From Gammaproteobacteria bacterium (GTDB lineage: Bacteria > Pseudomonadota > Gammaproteobacteria > GCA-001735895): a stretch of DNA of 18,544 nt. Shown piece by piece: positions 6,381 to 14,851 of the stretch. A program made the translations under genes and the position numbers. The notes under the pieces were generated by a model. The model was not told the origin of the DNA, ran no database searches, and saw nothing but the letters and a program-made list of their open reading frames with translations. The stretch covers positions 1 to 18,544 of the forward strand of contig JAPUFZ010000079.1 of NCBI GenBank assembly GCA_027293245.1, written 5' to 3'. Positions within the stretch are counted from its first letter, which is position 1; each line of letters opens with the position of its first letter.

Positions 6381-7346
6381 ATGAAGTACCTACGGTCCTT
6401 GAGCCTCAACTCACAGGGCATTCTATGCCTGGTTAGCGCTGTGGTATTTCTTTCTGCAAGTGATTCGATCATAAAATGGCTTAGCCCGATTTATGCCTTA
6501 CATGAAATTATGCTGTTTCGTTCTTTGTTTGCAATGCTATTGGTATTTGTCATTATTCATCTCGAAGGTGGTTTGAAGACGCTCAAAACACGGCGGCCCC
6601 TACTCCATTTTTTGCGTGGCTCACTACTGGTACTGGCGAACATGTTTTTCTTTCTCGGTCTCGCGACTTTAGCGTTTGCCGAAACTGTCGCACTGTTTTT
6701 CGTCGCGCCACTGTTTATCTGTATCTTGTCGCAACCCGTCCTTGGAGAAAAAGTCGGAGCAATGAGGTGGTTGGTAATTCTGGTTGGTTTTGGCGGCGTC
6801 CTAATCATGCTCAGGCCTGGCGCCGAAGTTTTCACATTAACCAGTTTATTGCCAATCCTGGCCGCATTATGCTATGCGCTAATGCAAATGCTGACGCGAA
6901 AACTTGGCATGCAGGAAAAAGCCGGTACCCTCACATTTTACATTCAATTCGCATTTATTGTGATCAGTTCAGTAATTGGTCTGAGCATTGGCGATGGTCG
7001 TTATAATAATATTGACAACCCGACTTTCGACTTTCTGCTACGTCCCTGGACGGTGCCAGTTCCGGCAGATTTTGCGCTGCTGGCAATCTGTGGTCTGATC
7101 GTTGCTATCGGGGGTTATTTGTTATCGCAGGCTTATCGGCTCGGACAGGCTTCGGTAGTTTCACCCTTTGAATACACGTCCCTGCCCTTCGCGTTAATCC
7201 TCGGCTACTATCTCTGGGGCGACTGGCCAGACTGGATATCAATTGCCGGTAGTGGATTCATTATCTTCAGCGGTTTTCTGATCGTCTATATCGAAAATCG
7301 GGACAACCGACGTGGGTTAAACCGGCTCCCGCATAAAGAGTATTGA
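6381..7346 (+). CDS. EamA/DMT-family transporter
   Basis: 321 residues from the ATG at 6381, with about ten transmembrane helices arranged as two EamA repeats (about 12-140 and 150-295). The first repeat ends with the typical APLFICILSQPVLGEKVGAMRWLVILVGFGGVLI pattern and ML RPG. The second ends ILGYYLWGDWPDWISIAGSGFIIFSGFLIVYIENR. This is the drug/metabolite transporter superfamily in the inner membrane; similar sequences have been annotated as SAM or riboflavin importers, and substrate cannot be read from sequence. An in-frame ATG at 6342 would add 13 residues (MPPCACVFSRLSR), which fit poorly with a first helix beginning near LNSQGILCL. Neither start has a strong Shine-Dalgarno. It converges with mnmH, 62 bases away. 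Confidence 0.88.
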   Translation: MKYLRSLSLNSQGILCLVSAVVFLSASDSIIKWLSPIYALHEIMLFRSLFAMLLVFVIIHLEGGLKTLKTRRPLLHFLRGSLLVLANMFFFLGLATLAFAETVALFFVAPLFICILSQPVLGEKVGAMRWLVILVGFGGVLIMLRPGAEVFTLTSLLPILAALCYALMQMLTRKLGMQEKAGTLTFYIQFAFIVISSVIGLSIGDGRYNNIDNPTFDFLLRPWTVPVPADFALLAICGLIVAIGGYLLSQAYRLGQASVVSPFEYTSLPFALILGYYLWGDWPDWISIAGSGFIIFSGFLIVYIENRDNRRGLNRLPHKEY

Positions 7347-7395
7347 TATAATCGTTTATCCTGACATGAATCTAGCGAATACAGCAATTAACCCG

Positions 7396-7412
7396 CTGAT
7401 CAAGTCGATCAG
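7396..7412. repeat. Inverted repeat CTGATC-n5-GATCAG overlapping the mnmH stop codon
   Basis: A perfect 6-bp hairpin spans the end of mnmH in the convergent gap with the transporter gene. No T-run follows in either direction, so a terminator role is unproven. Confidence 0.3.
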
Positions 7413-8515
7413 GTCGACAGGTAAGCTTCAGCCCATTCCAGGTACTCATGCTCGGGGCCTTCAAAAATAATCGGCGCCGATTTGTTGGCGAGTTGGTATC
7501 GATACATCGGATCGTAGTAATCGGTTAGTAAAATCCTGATGCCTTCGTTGAATCCAGTAACGCGGTTACTGGCGAAGAAATCTTTTAACGCGCTTTCGAA
7601 GCATTGACTAACTATTTTATATTTTTCGCCGCCGAGACGCCTCTGAATACGGGTTAAATTTTCCAGCACGAATCGTCTGAATTCGATTTCAGCATTGTCA
7701 GCATAAGCCGCCTGGTACTGCGGCCAGGCATCCAGTATATAGTCTTCACTGATCAGGCGGATTCGGGCATCGACATCGACTTCCAGTATCGCCCGTGGCG
7801 CCGCCTGCATTTTCTGGTAAAGGTATTCCGGCATGCAAATTCTTCCGATACGCCGGCTTTCGTCTTCAACGAATACTGGTTTGCCGGGGTATCGACAGCG
7901 ATGTTTCAAAAACTCAATCGAAACTCTGTTTTCCCAGTCAATCACGCTCGGCTGCGTATCGCTGGTATTACGACCAAAAGCCGATCCACGGTGATTGGCA
8001 ATGGCTTCGAAATCGATATGATGCGATATCTGCCGTAATATACGCGTCTTGCCGCTACCGGTGAGTCCACTGACGATAACCAATGGCACACGCTCGACGC
8101 TGGTCTCGAGTTCGTCGATAAGATATCGACGCATCGCCTTGTATCCTCCCTTGATCAGTGGAAACTCTATGCCCTGCTCACGAATCCAGCCTTGTGTGGT
8201 GCGTGAACGTAAGCCTCCCCTGAAACAATAAAGATATCCTTGCGGATTCTGGCGGCAAAATTCTTTCCAGGCCTTCATTCTCTGCGCACGAATCTTGGGT
8301 GTTGCTAATTGCAGACCCAACTCGATCGCTTCCTGCTGGCCGGCATGCTTGTATCGAATGCCAATTTGCGCACGTTGACTATCGTCCAGCAGTGGAATAT
8401 TGGCAGCACAGGGGAAAGCACCCTTGTCATATTCAACCGGCGCGCGTACATCCATCAACGGGATATCATGAACGAATAGTTCGAAGTAATTATCAGTATC
8501 AGGCCGCATGCTCAT
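7409..8515 (-). CDS. mnmH: tRNA 2-selenouridine synthase
   Basis: 368 residues, close to the 364 of E. coli SelU/YbbB. The enzyme converts 2-thiouridine at wobble position 34 of Lys, Glu and Gln tRNAs to 2-selenouridine through a geranylated intermediate, using selenophosphate. An N-terminal rhodanese domain (about 12-125) carries the active Cys97 in LYCFRGGLRSRTTQGW. The C-terminal P-loop domain has GLTGSGKT (150-157), the conserved AIANHRGSAFG (171-181), and FVEDESRRIG (215-224). Start ATG 8513-8515 overlaps the rlmKL stop as ATGA, indicating coupled translation; MSM offers a second Met two codons on. It is the last gene of the mscS-like, rlmKL, mnmH series. Its presence implies that the genome also has selenophosphate synthetase (SelD), which is not in this window. 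Confidence 0.95.
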   Translation of the reverse strand: MSMRPDTDNYFELFVHDIPLMDVRAPVEYDKGAFPCAANIPLLDDSQRAQIGIRYKHAGQQEAIELGLQLATPKIRAQRMKAWKEFCRQNPQGYLYCFRGGLRSRTTQGWIREQGIEFPLIKGGYKAMRRYLIDELETSVERVPLVIVSGLTGSGKTRILRQISHHIDFEAIANHRGSAFGRNTSDTQPSVIDWENRVSIEFLKHRCRYPGKPVFVEDESRRIGRICMPEYLYQKMQAAPRAILEVDVDARIRLISEDYILDAWPQYQAAYADNAEIEFRRFVLENLTRIQRRLGGEKYKIVSQCFESALKDFFASNRVTGFNEGIRILLTDYYDPMYRYQLANKSAPIIFEGPEHEYLEWAEAYLST

Positions 8516-10719
8516 AGTTTTTCACGGTGGTGTATTTCCCAACAATGGTGAATTCCCGACCTGCGTTTAAAATCTTCAGGAATAGTATCCCGGGTGATGT
8601 CCTTTATTGTATATCGGGACGACAGAGAATCAGATAGTTTGAAACCTTTTTTGTTGGTAGAAAATAGCAACAACCCGTCGCTTGCCAACAGGCCCATGGA
8701 TTGCTCAATCAAACGCTCATGATCACGCTGCAAAACCAGGGTTTGTTGCATTTTGCTCGAATTTGAGAAGGATGGCGGATCAAGAAAGATCAGGTCAAAA
8801 CACCGGTCGATACCATAAGTTTTGGGTTTTTCGAGCAGTTCCAGGACGTCCGCCCGTAGAAACTGGTACCTGGTCTCATCATCGAGCGCATTAATTAAAT
8901 GATTTTCCCTGGCCCAACTCAAATAGGCTGGAGACATATCGATATTGATGATCAGGCTGGCACCCCCCAGGGCTGCCTGCACACCCACTGAAGCGGTATA
9001 GCAAAACAGGTTGAGCAACGTTTTCCCCTTCGCTGTATCAAACACCTGTTGGCGAATAATGCGATGATCGAGAAACAGGCCCGAATCAAGATAGTCGCTC
9101 AAATTCACCAATAAAGAGGCCTGCCCTTCCCTGATTTGAAACAATTCGCCCTGGCTATCCTGTTTCTGGTGCTGCCGCTTGCCGCGCTGACGCCTGCGAG
9201 TCTTACAGTAAAGCAACGAATCATCGAGTTCAAATACCTGTTTGACCGCCCGCCTGGCTAGTTCGATTCGACTTTCGGCTTTATCTGCTTCGATGGTCCT
9301 GGGCGCCTGGTACTCCTGCATATGATACCAGTACAGGGACGGTGAGATTTCACTCTGATATACATCGAGAGCGAAGCTAAATTCGGGTAAATCAGCATCG
9401 TAAAGCCGGTAGCAACTAACTTCATTGCGCCTGGCCCAGCGTCGCAGGTGTCTGGCATTTTTCTGTAATCGGTTGATTAGTGGAGTCACAGATTCGCGCT
9501 GGGCATCGCGAATTTTACCAGTACCTGATTCAGCAGGCCTGGTTTCGGACGCGGGTTTGCGGGGAGTCGTTTCCAGTTCGATTTCCAGACTGGCCAGCAC
9601 ACAATCGATGGGGCCGTTTTTTATCGCTTTCTTTGATACTCGTTTCAAGCGTAATCGATGGAGCAAATCCGGATTGGCGGAAATGATATGTACACTGGCG
9701 GGCGCAAATTGTCGCAGACTATTACCCATCTCGCTGTATAGTGATGCAAGCCCCTGTTCGCTCTGCAGACGTTCTCCATAAGGCGGATTACAGACTATAA
9801 CAGCGGGCCGCTGGTTCGCTTCGAACTGTAAATTAGCAATATCCTGATGAGAAAACTGAATCAATTCCTCGACCCCGGCGCGAGCCGCATTGGCTCGCGC
9901 TATTGCGATCGCCTTGCTGTCGTAGTCATTCGCTAAAATAAGTAGTTTTGCTGAACTATCAACCTGACTTTCTGCCTCTTGCAGGCATTGCTGCCAGAGC
10001 TCAACATCGTGTTGCAACCATTTTAAAAATCCGAAGTAATTACGATCGAGTCCCGGCGCGATATTGGCCGCGATCATCGCTGCCTCGATCGCGAAGGTAC
10101 CGGAACCACACATGGGATCGATAAATCGGTGGGTTGTTGCAGCTTTCCGGGTCCAGCCCGCATGGGCAATAATAGATGCCGCCAGGTGTTCCTTTAACGG
10201 TGCGCCGGAATGCTGACTCCGGTAGCCGCGCCGGTGCAGGCTTTCGCCCGACAGATCCAGGCTTAAGCTGGCCTGGTTGCGATGGATATTGAGATGGATA
10301 TGAATATCGGGACGCTGCTTTTCAACCGAGGGCCGACTATTAACTCGCTCGCGAAATTGATCGACAATCGCATCTTTGACCTTCAGGGACGCATAATGGC
10401 TATGATCCATATTGGAGCGTGACAGGGTTGCCGATACAGCAAAACTATGACTAGCGCTCAGGTGTTCGCTCCAGTCCAGCGCCTGTATGGCCTGGTACAG
10501 CTGCTCCTCATGCTCGACTTTGAATTGCTTAAGCTCACAAAACACACGGTTCGAGAGCCTGGAATAAAGGCATAACCGGTAGGCGCATTCGATACCACCA
10601 AGGACTTCGACGCCACCGTAACGTTTAGTAATTCGTGCCTCCCGATCGCGCAGGATTGCACGAATTTCGTGGAATAACAGGGTTTCGAAACCTTTATGGC
10701 CGGTAATAAAAAGCTTCAA
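8512..10719 (-). CDS. rlmL: Bifunctional 23S rRNA methyltransferase RlmKL (m2G2445 and m7G2069)
   Basis: 735 residues from TTG 10719. The protein carries two SAM methyltransferases acting on domain V of 23S rRNA. Using numbering from the longer GTG frame (add 19): a THUMP domain at about 65-180, RlmL motif DPMCGSGTFAIEAAM (220-234) and catalytic NPPYGER (330-336), a basic low-complexity linker (about 402-440), then RlmK with LFCYTASVGVQA (590-601) and LDPPSFSNSSKM (665-676). The ORF can begin at GTG 10776, 15 bases after the channel gene, but that adds 19 residues unlike the family. The TTG start gives M-K-L-F-I-T-G-H-K-G-F-E, matching the usual LFATxxKGLE beginning, and has AGGA nine bases upstream. 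The stop overlaps mnmH. The E. coli name for the fused gene is rlmL (rlmKL). Confidence 0.93.
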   Translation of the reverse strand: MKLFITGHKGFETLLFHEIRAILRDREARITKRYGGVEVLGGIECAYRLCLYSRLSNRVFCELKQFKVEHEEQLYQAIQALDWSEHLSASHSFAVSATLSRSNMDHSHYASLKVKDAIVDQFRERVNSRPSVEKQRPDIHIHLNIHRNQASLSLDLSGESLHRRGYRSQHSGAPLKEHLAASIIAHAGWTRKAATTHRFIDPMCGSGTFAIEAAMIAANIAPGLDRNYFGFLKWLQHDVELWQQCLQEAESQVDSSAKLLILANDYDSKAIAIARANAARAGVEELIQFSHQDIANLQFEANQRPAVIVCNPPYGERLQSEQGLASLYSEMGNSLRQFAPASVHIISANPDLLHRLRLKRVSKKAIKNGPIDCVLASLEIELETTPRKPASETRPAESGTGKIRDAQRESVTPLINRLQKNARHLRRWARRNEVSCYRLYDADLPEFSFALDVYQSEISPSLYWYHMQEYQAPRTIEADKAESRIELARRAVKQVFELDDSLLYCKTRRRQRGKRQHQKQDSQGELFQIREGQASLLVNLSDYLDSGLFLDHRIIRQQVFDTAKGKTLLNLFCYTASVGVQAALGGASLIINIDMSPAYLSWARENHLINALDDETRYQFLRADVLELLEKPKTYGIDRCFDLIFLDPPSFSNSSKMQQTLVLQRDHERLIEQSMGLLASDGLLLFSTNKKGFKLSDSLSSRYTIKDITRDTIPEDFKRRSGIHHCWEIHHREKL

Positions 10720-10728
10720 TGAAGGTAT

Positions 10729-10732
10729 TCCT
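10729..10732 (-). promoter_or_regulatory. Ribosome binding site AGGA deciding the rlmKL TTG start
   Basis: AGGA lies nine bases before TTG 10719-10717. The upstream GTG at 10776 has no comparable site. Confidence 0.5.
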
Positions 10733-10791
10733 GCGGTTCTTAATATAGGTTGGCTATCTCGAAATCCGTCGGTCACAATCGACGTCGTGGT

Positions 10792-13125
10792 CTACTTTTT
10801 TCCATTCTTGTCTGGCAGTTCGCCTGATATCAAATGAATATCGCGTTGCGGGAATGGAATGACAATCCCGGCTTCCTTAAAGGCTTCCACTATAGCGAAA
10901 TTAATTTCGCTTAACACCCTCGTGTAGTAGTCGATATCAGATATAAAGCAGCGCAGCTCAAATAACATGGAACTATCGCCAAATTCCCTGAATGCGACCC
11001 AGGGCTGGCCTACTGTCGAACTACGACTGACGACCTTCGGGTGCGCGAGCGCAATCTCCAGCAAGATCTTTTCTACCTGCCGGGGGTCGGTACCATAAGC
11101 AACCCCAATGGGTACCTTGACTCGACCAACCGTGTCTTTCAACATCATGTTGGTCACCTGGTTGCCAATGATTTCGGCATTGGGAACGATCACATCGGCA
11201 CGCTCGAAGGTTTGTATCACGGTCGAGCGCAGGTTGATTTTTTTGACGTAACCCTGGGTCAGTCCGACCATTATCCAGTCGCCGGTTTTTATCGGGCGTT
11301 CGAATAACAGGACGATGCCGGAGACAAAGTTGTTCACCACGTTTTGCAGGCCAAAACCAATACCGACCGATAAGGCGCCGGCGATTAATGCCAGATTTGC
11401 CAGCTCGACCCCAGCGACCGACACTCCAACCAGAAAGGCAAACACGATGCCAATATAACCCGTCAACTTAATCAGCGACTCCTTGCTGCCTCGGTCCATT
11501 CGCGAGCGACTCAACCAGTTTTTCTGAAGCTGCCGCTCTATCCAGCCAACCAGCGCAAGTAGTATCGCAAATACCAGCAACGCGAGAACAATCTTGGAAG
11601 GTACTATGCGAATTGGACCTAGATCAAATCCCTCGATCGCGTAGGCCCTGATTTGCAGCATATCTTTATCAGGCATTCCCCAGATTTTCAGCATCACGAT
11701 CGCGAATAGTGACCAGACAACAATGACGAATAAAAATCTGAACCAGGTCGATCCGGGAAGATACTCACCCGGTTCCACACCCAATTTACGCCGTAAAGAG
11801 CGTTGCCAGGCAAATACTCCATCGTCGAGGCTATTGAAGAATTCGGTCCACAAAATGATGATGAAATGCGTGATAACCCATGCCATAACTGACCCGGAAA
11901 TCCCCACCACAATAAAGACGGAGAGATTGTTATAGCCTGCCCAATCGGCAAACATTCCAGTTAATAAGGTGAGTATGATGACCAGGCGCAACACATGCTT
12001 ATTACCGAGGCCCTTGATATAACCGAGCAACCAGAAGGCCCAACACAGGTTCAGTATTACCAGTGTGATGTAGATATTGCGTAGAATGCCGGTAACCGCA
12101 TCCGGAAAATCGTGTAGATTATCGGCGGCAAAAAGCAGGAAGCCGATAAATAATAATTTGGCCAGCAGGCTAAGACGCCGGTCGAGCTTGACTGCCACAT
12201 TTTTAGGCAAGCTCGTTACTGGACTGGCTGGATTTATCGGGTTCAGAAAAACCCGCAATATCAGAGTCAGTAACACGTACAGGAACAGGCCAATGCTCAC
12301 CAGTGCGACGAATGGGAATTGATGATTTGCCAGGCCAAAATAGAGAAAGTAAATCGCAAAGAACGCACTCAGCAATAACGCCAGCATGTAGCGCGAAGAA
12401 GCGGTTAAGATTGAATAAAATATTTTCCCGGCGAAACTGCGAGGTGGTTTTTTACTGTTTTTGGTGATCGCAATACTGCAGAGCTTTTGTAGTAACCAGG
12501 TCCCGAGTACCGAAGCAACGATGAACATCGACAGCAGATATCGATTTTTATAAACAATTTCCAGACCCGACGAGGAAACTACAAAATCTACTAGTGAGTA
12601 GAATCCTTCGCCCGGGTTAGTGAAGTTGTCCTTGACATGTTGCAACAGGGTTTTGTTACGACTGAGTAACTCTGACGCTATCAGTTCCTGTTCTTTTTTC
12701 TGAGTGGCTTCAATTAGCTGGTTACTGCGCAACTGCAGCAGACGACAGGTGGCCAGTTGGGTTTCGTGTTTTTGCTTTTTTTGGTCTAGACTATTGCGTT
12801 TTTTAGTGACCTCCTTGCTTTCGGGTTCAATCACCTCCCCCAGCTGCTCGATATCCGTAATTATCTTTTCAATGCTGGACTCATTGGAGGCTATGCAGGC
12901 TTTGGCCTGGGACCTGACCCTATTGGCGGATTGCACTAATTCCTTTAATTCGGCCAGCGTAAACTCGTGGCGGCGCGAAATGATTTTTTCATTTTTGCTC
13001 AGCAGTGCTTCAGAAAATCCAATTTGTTTAAGGATTTCAGGGTCTAGTTGAGCTAGCACAGCGGCAGAAAATACGATCAGAAATATCAGTAAAACTACTG
13101 ATCTGGTCTGTTTTATCAATGCCAT
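10792..13125 (-). CDS. Large MscS-family mechanosensitive channel with periplasmic coiled-coil domain
   Basis: 777 residues from ATG 13125 (GTG 13134 would add three). An N-terminal signal peptide (hydrophobic core VVLLIFLIVFSAAVLA, cleavage near AQ) leads to a periplasmic segment rich in Lys, Glu and Gln (about 40-170) that looks coiled-coil. About eight to eleven transmembrane helices follow between residues 195 and 610. The conserved MscS pore helix is LALIAGALSVGIGFGLQNVV and NNFVSGIVLLFERPIKTGDW (581-620), followed by the beta domain with STVIQTFERADVIVPNAEII (637-656) and the alpha/beta vestibule ending FPQRDIHL. Architecture resembles MscK/MscM-type paralogues, though shorter than the about 1100 residues of those E. 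coli proteins. It would release solutes on hypo-osmotic shock from the inner membrane. It begins the minus-strand series with rlmKL and mnmH and is divergent from the DUF1631 gene. Confidence 0.92.
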   Translation of the reverse strand: MALIKQTRSVVLLIFLIVFSAAVLAQLDPEILKQIGFSEALLSKNEKIISRRHEFTLAELKELVQSANRVRSQAKACIASNESSIEKIITDIEQLGEVIEPESKEVTKKRNSLDQKKQKHETQLATCRLLQLRSNQLIEATQKKEQELIASELLSRNKTLLQHVKDNFTNPGEGFYSLVDFVVSSSGLEIVYKNRYLLSMFIVASVLGTWLLQKLCSIAITKNSKKPPRSFAGKIFYSILTASSRYMLALLLSAFFAIYFLYFGLANHQFPFVALVSIGLFLYVLLTLILRVFLNPINPASPVTSLPKNVAVKLDRRLSLLAKLLFIGFLLFAADNLHDFPDAVTGILRNIYITLVILNLCWAFWLLGYIKGLGNKHVLRLVIILTLLTGMFADWAGYNNLSVFIVVGISGSVMAWVITHFIIILWTEFFNSLDDGVFAWQRSLRRKLGVEPGEYLPGSTWFRFLFVIVVWSLFAIVMLKIWGMPDKDMLQIRAYAIEGFDLGPIRIVPSKIVLALLVFAILLALVGWIERQLQKNWLSRSRMDRGSKESLIKLTGYIGIVFAFLVGVSVAGVELANLALIAGALSVGIGFGLQNVVNNFVSGIVLLFERPIKTGDWIMVGLTQGYVKKINLRSTVIQTFERADVIVPNAEIIGNQVTNMMLKDTVGRVKVPIGVAYGTDPRQVEKILLEIALAHPKVVSRSSTVGQPWVAFREFGDSSMLFELRCFISDIDYYTRVLSEINFAIVEAFKEAGIVIPFPQRDIHLISGELPDKNGKK

Positions 13126-13389
13126 AGAAAACACATAGTGGGTAGGTTGAATTAGGAATCCGGTCGAGCTCAGGCGAAATATACCATCATCCGTTATAAT
13201 GTTTATTCTAACATTCGTTTATATGACAATAGTCGCAAATATCCGGGGTCTTTTTGGTTTATAGTAAAGGCCTGGAATAAACCGTTCAGATCAATCTAAT
13301 GAACTGTCTGTCTAACTCGTGCAACACTAACTCTGGCAGCAGTCGCTGGCACAGGTATACCCTGGCGCTCAAGCGTTTGGGGAATCACC
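13126..13389. promoter_or_regulatory. Divergent intergenic region between the channel and DUF1631 genes
   Basis: This region must hold promoters in both directions. On the minus strand TTGTCA is followed after about 16 bases by AATAAA, a passable -35/-10 pair for the channel gene. An imperfect inverted repeat with GTTCA/TGAAC arms occupies 13284-13304. A 32-codon frame (ATG 13299 to TGA 13397) overlaps the start of the DUF1631 gene by eight bases but lacks a Shine-Dalgarno. Confidence 0.3.
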
Positions 13390-14835
13390 ATGTCTGAGTT
13401 GAAGCCGGTTGGTTCAAATTCTCGCCTGTCGACCGGTTTAAGCGAGAGTACAGCTTCTGAATCCTTGTCGATATCCCGAAATCTTGAATTATTGTGCCTG
13501 TTAGACAAATTTAAAGACAATTCACGATCTAATTCGTCATCATTCGACAATGTGTTCGTGGAACTCAAGCTAAGGCTATCCGCACTGCAGATATCCGTAA
13601 TAGACAAGGAAATTGATCATCTGCTGGTGCTCTACAGTTTGATCTTTAACGATAAAGAATTACCCGAGCCGATAAAGGTCCAGCTCGCCAGGTTACAGGT
13701 TTATATCCTGATGTCTGCGGTGCAGGAAGGTGGATTTCTCGATCACTCGAGCAACCCTGCACGATTATTACTGGATAAAGTTTTCAAAACCGAGGTTGGG
13801 CTGGCTATTTCTGGCAATGGCGAGCGCAGTGGTGAAGATGTTCTGCGCGAGGGCATTAATGAAATTATCAGTTCTGAGGTGGTAAATTTCGATAGTTTCG
13901 AGGTTTTACTCGATTTATACACCAACCATATCAACGAACGGTCAGGGCCTGTGGAAGAAAATAAGCCAGCAGTAAAAGCGGCCGAAGTCACCAAAACCAC
14001 CCAAATTGTGCTGGCGATGATGCGAGAAATTACCGTTCCTTTACAGGCACTAAACAAACCATCGATACTTTTCGACAAGGTTTGGTCTCCGCTATTGCTG
14101 CAAATTGCATTGACTGACGGTTTGAAATCAAGCGCCTGGATAAAAACAGTGCAGATGGCCAAAACCCAGGTCTGGTCACTGGTTCCGAAAACAACTGAAA
14201 AGGATCAACAGAAACTCCTGGCGACGCTTCCGCATGTCAGTAAATCCCTGGTGCGGGGCATGCATTCACTGAAGCTGTCGGCACACCTGCAAAATTCCCT
14301 GGATGAGTATTTGAAACTTGAACAAAAAGAAGTGATTCAGCAGGGTGAAAATAATATCGAGCTTGCCAGGGCTGGAAGAGAGGAGAAACCAGTCGAGAAA
14401 ACCACTCCAGTCGAAACTCCAGCAATAGCGTCCCCAGCAAGTTCCAAGGAAAAGATGATCGACGAAATCGACGACTTCTCTTCTATGATGAAAACAGGCA
14501 TTTATCAGTTAACCGATGAAATGCGCGAGGCGCTGAATCCTGAGGTCAATGAGGAAATAATTGAGAAGCCCGTTGAGAGTGTGGCCGATAAAATAAAACT
14601 GGGTGACTGGATCGAAGTTAAACAGGATAATTCGAGTGAACTGGCCAAACTAACCTGGCGCTCTGAAGATAACAGCCTGTTCATATTTGTCGATCGCAGT
14701 GGCAACCGGGTAAGGGAAATTGACGGGACTATGCTGAATTACGAAATTGAGACCGGAACCATAACGCTGGTTGGATCGACTGCTATATCCGCAGAAAAAA
14801 GTCAGCTCAGCACAAGAAATGTGTTCCATTCCTGA
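13390..14835 (+). CDS. DUF1631 family protein with PilZ-like C-terminal segment
   Basis: 481 residues, mostly helical and acidic, no signal peptide or membrane segment. Three family-like blocks are visible: residues 72-132 (IDHLLVLYSLIFNDKELPEP, then ARLQVYILMSAVQEGGFLDHSSNPARLLLDK), residues 231-266 (VWSPLLLQIALTDGLKSSAW to VWSLVPK), and residues 403-461 (LGDWIEVKQ, LAKLTWRSEDNSLFIFVDRSG, then IETGTITLV). The last block resembles the PilZ-like barrel at the end of DUF1631 proteins. The family usually runs to about 700 residues, so this is a short version lacking much of the N-terminal half and part of the middle. A flexible Lys/Glu/Pro-rich linker occupies about 312-355. Function is unknown; a link to cyclic-di-GMP or surface behaviour is only inference from the PilZ-like end. 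Start ATG 13390 has GGGGA six bases upstream. Converges on sucB with 16 bases between stops. Confidence 0.75.
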   Translation: MSELKPVGSNSRLSTGLSESTASESLSISRNLELLCLLDKFKDNSRSNSSSFDNVFVELKLRLSALQISVIDKEIDHLLVLYSLIFNDKELPEPIKVQLARLQVYILMSAVQEGGFLDHSSNPARLLLDKVFKTEVGLAISGNGERSGEDVLREGINEIISSEVVNFDSFEVLLDLYTNHINERSGPVEENKPAVKAAEVTKTTQIVLAMMREITVPLQALNKPSILFDKVWSPLLLQIALTDGLKSSAWIKTVQMAKTQVWSLVPKTTEKDQQKLLATLPHVSKSLVRGMHSLKLSAHLQNSLDEYLKLEQKEVIQQGENNIELARAGREEKPVEKTTPVETPAIASPASSKEKMIDEIDDFSSMMKTGIYQLTDEMREALNPEVNEEIIEKPVESVADKIKLGDWIEVKQDNSSELAKLTWRSEDNSLFIFVDRSGNRVREIDGTMLNYEIETGTITLVGSTAISAEKSQLSTRNVFHS

Positions 14836-14851
14836 CTACAGACCTGTTTCT

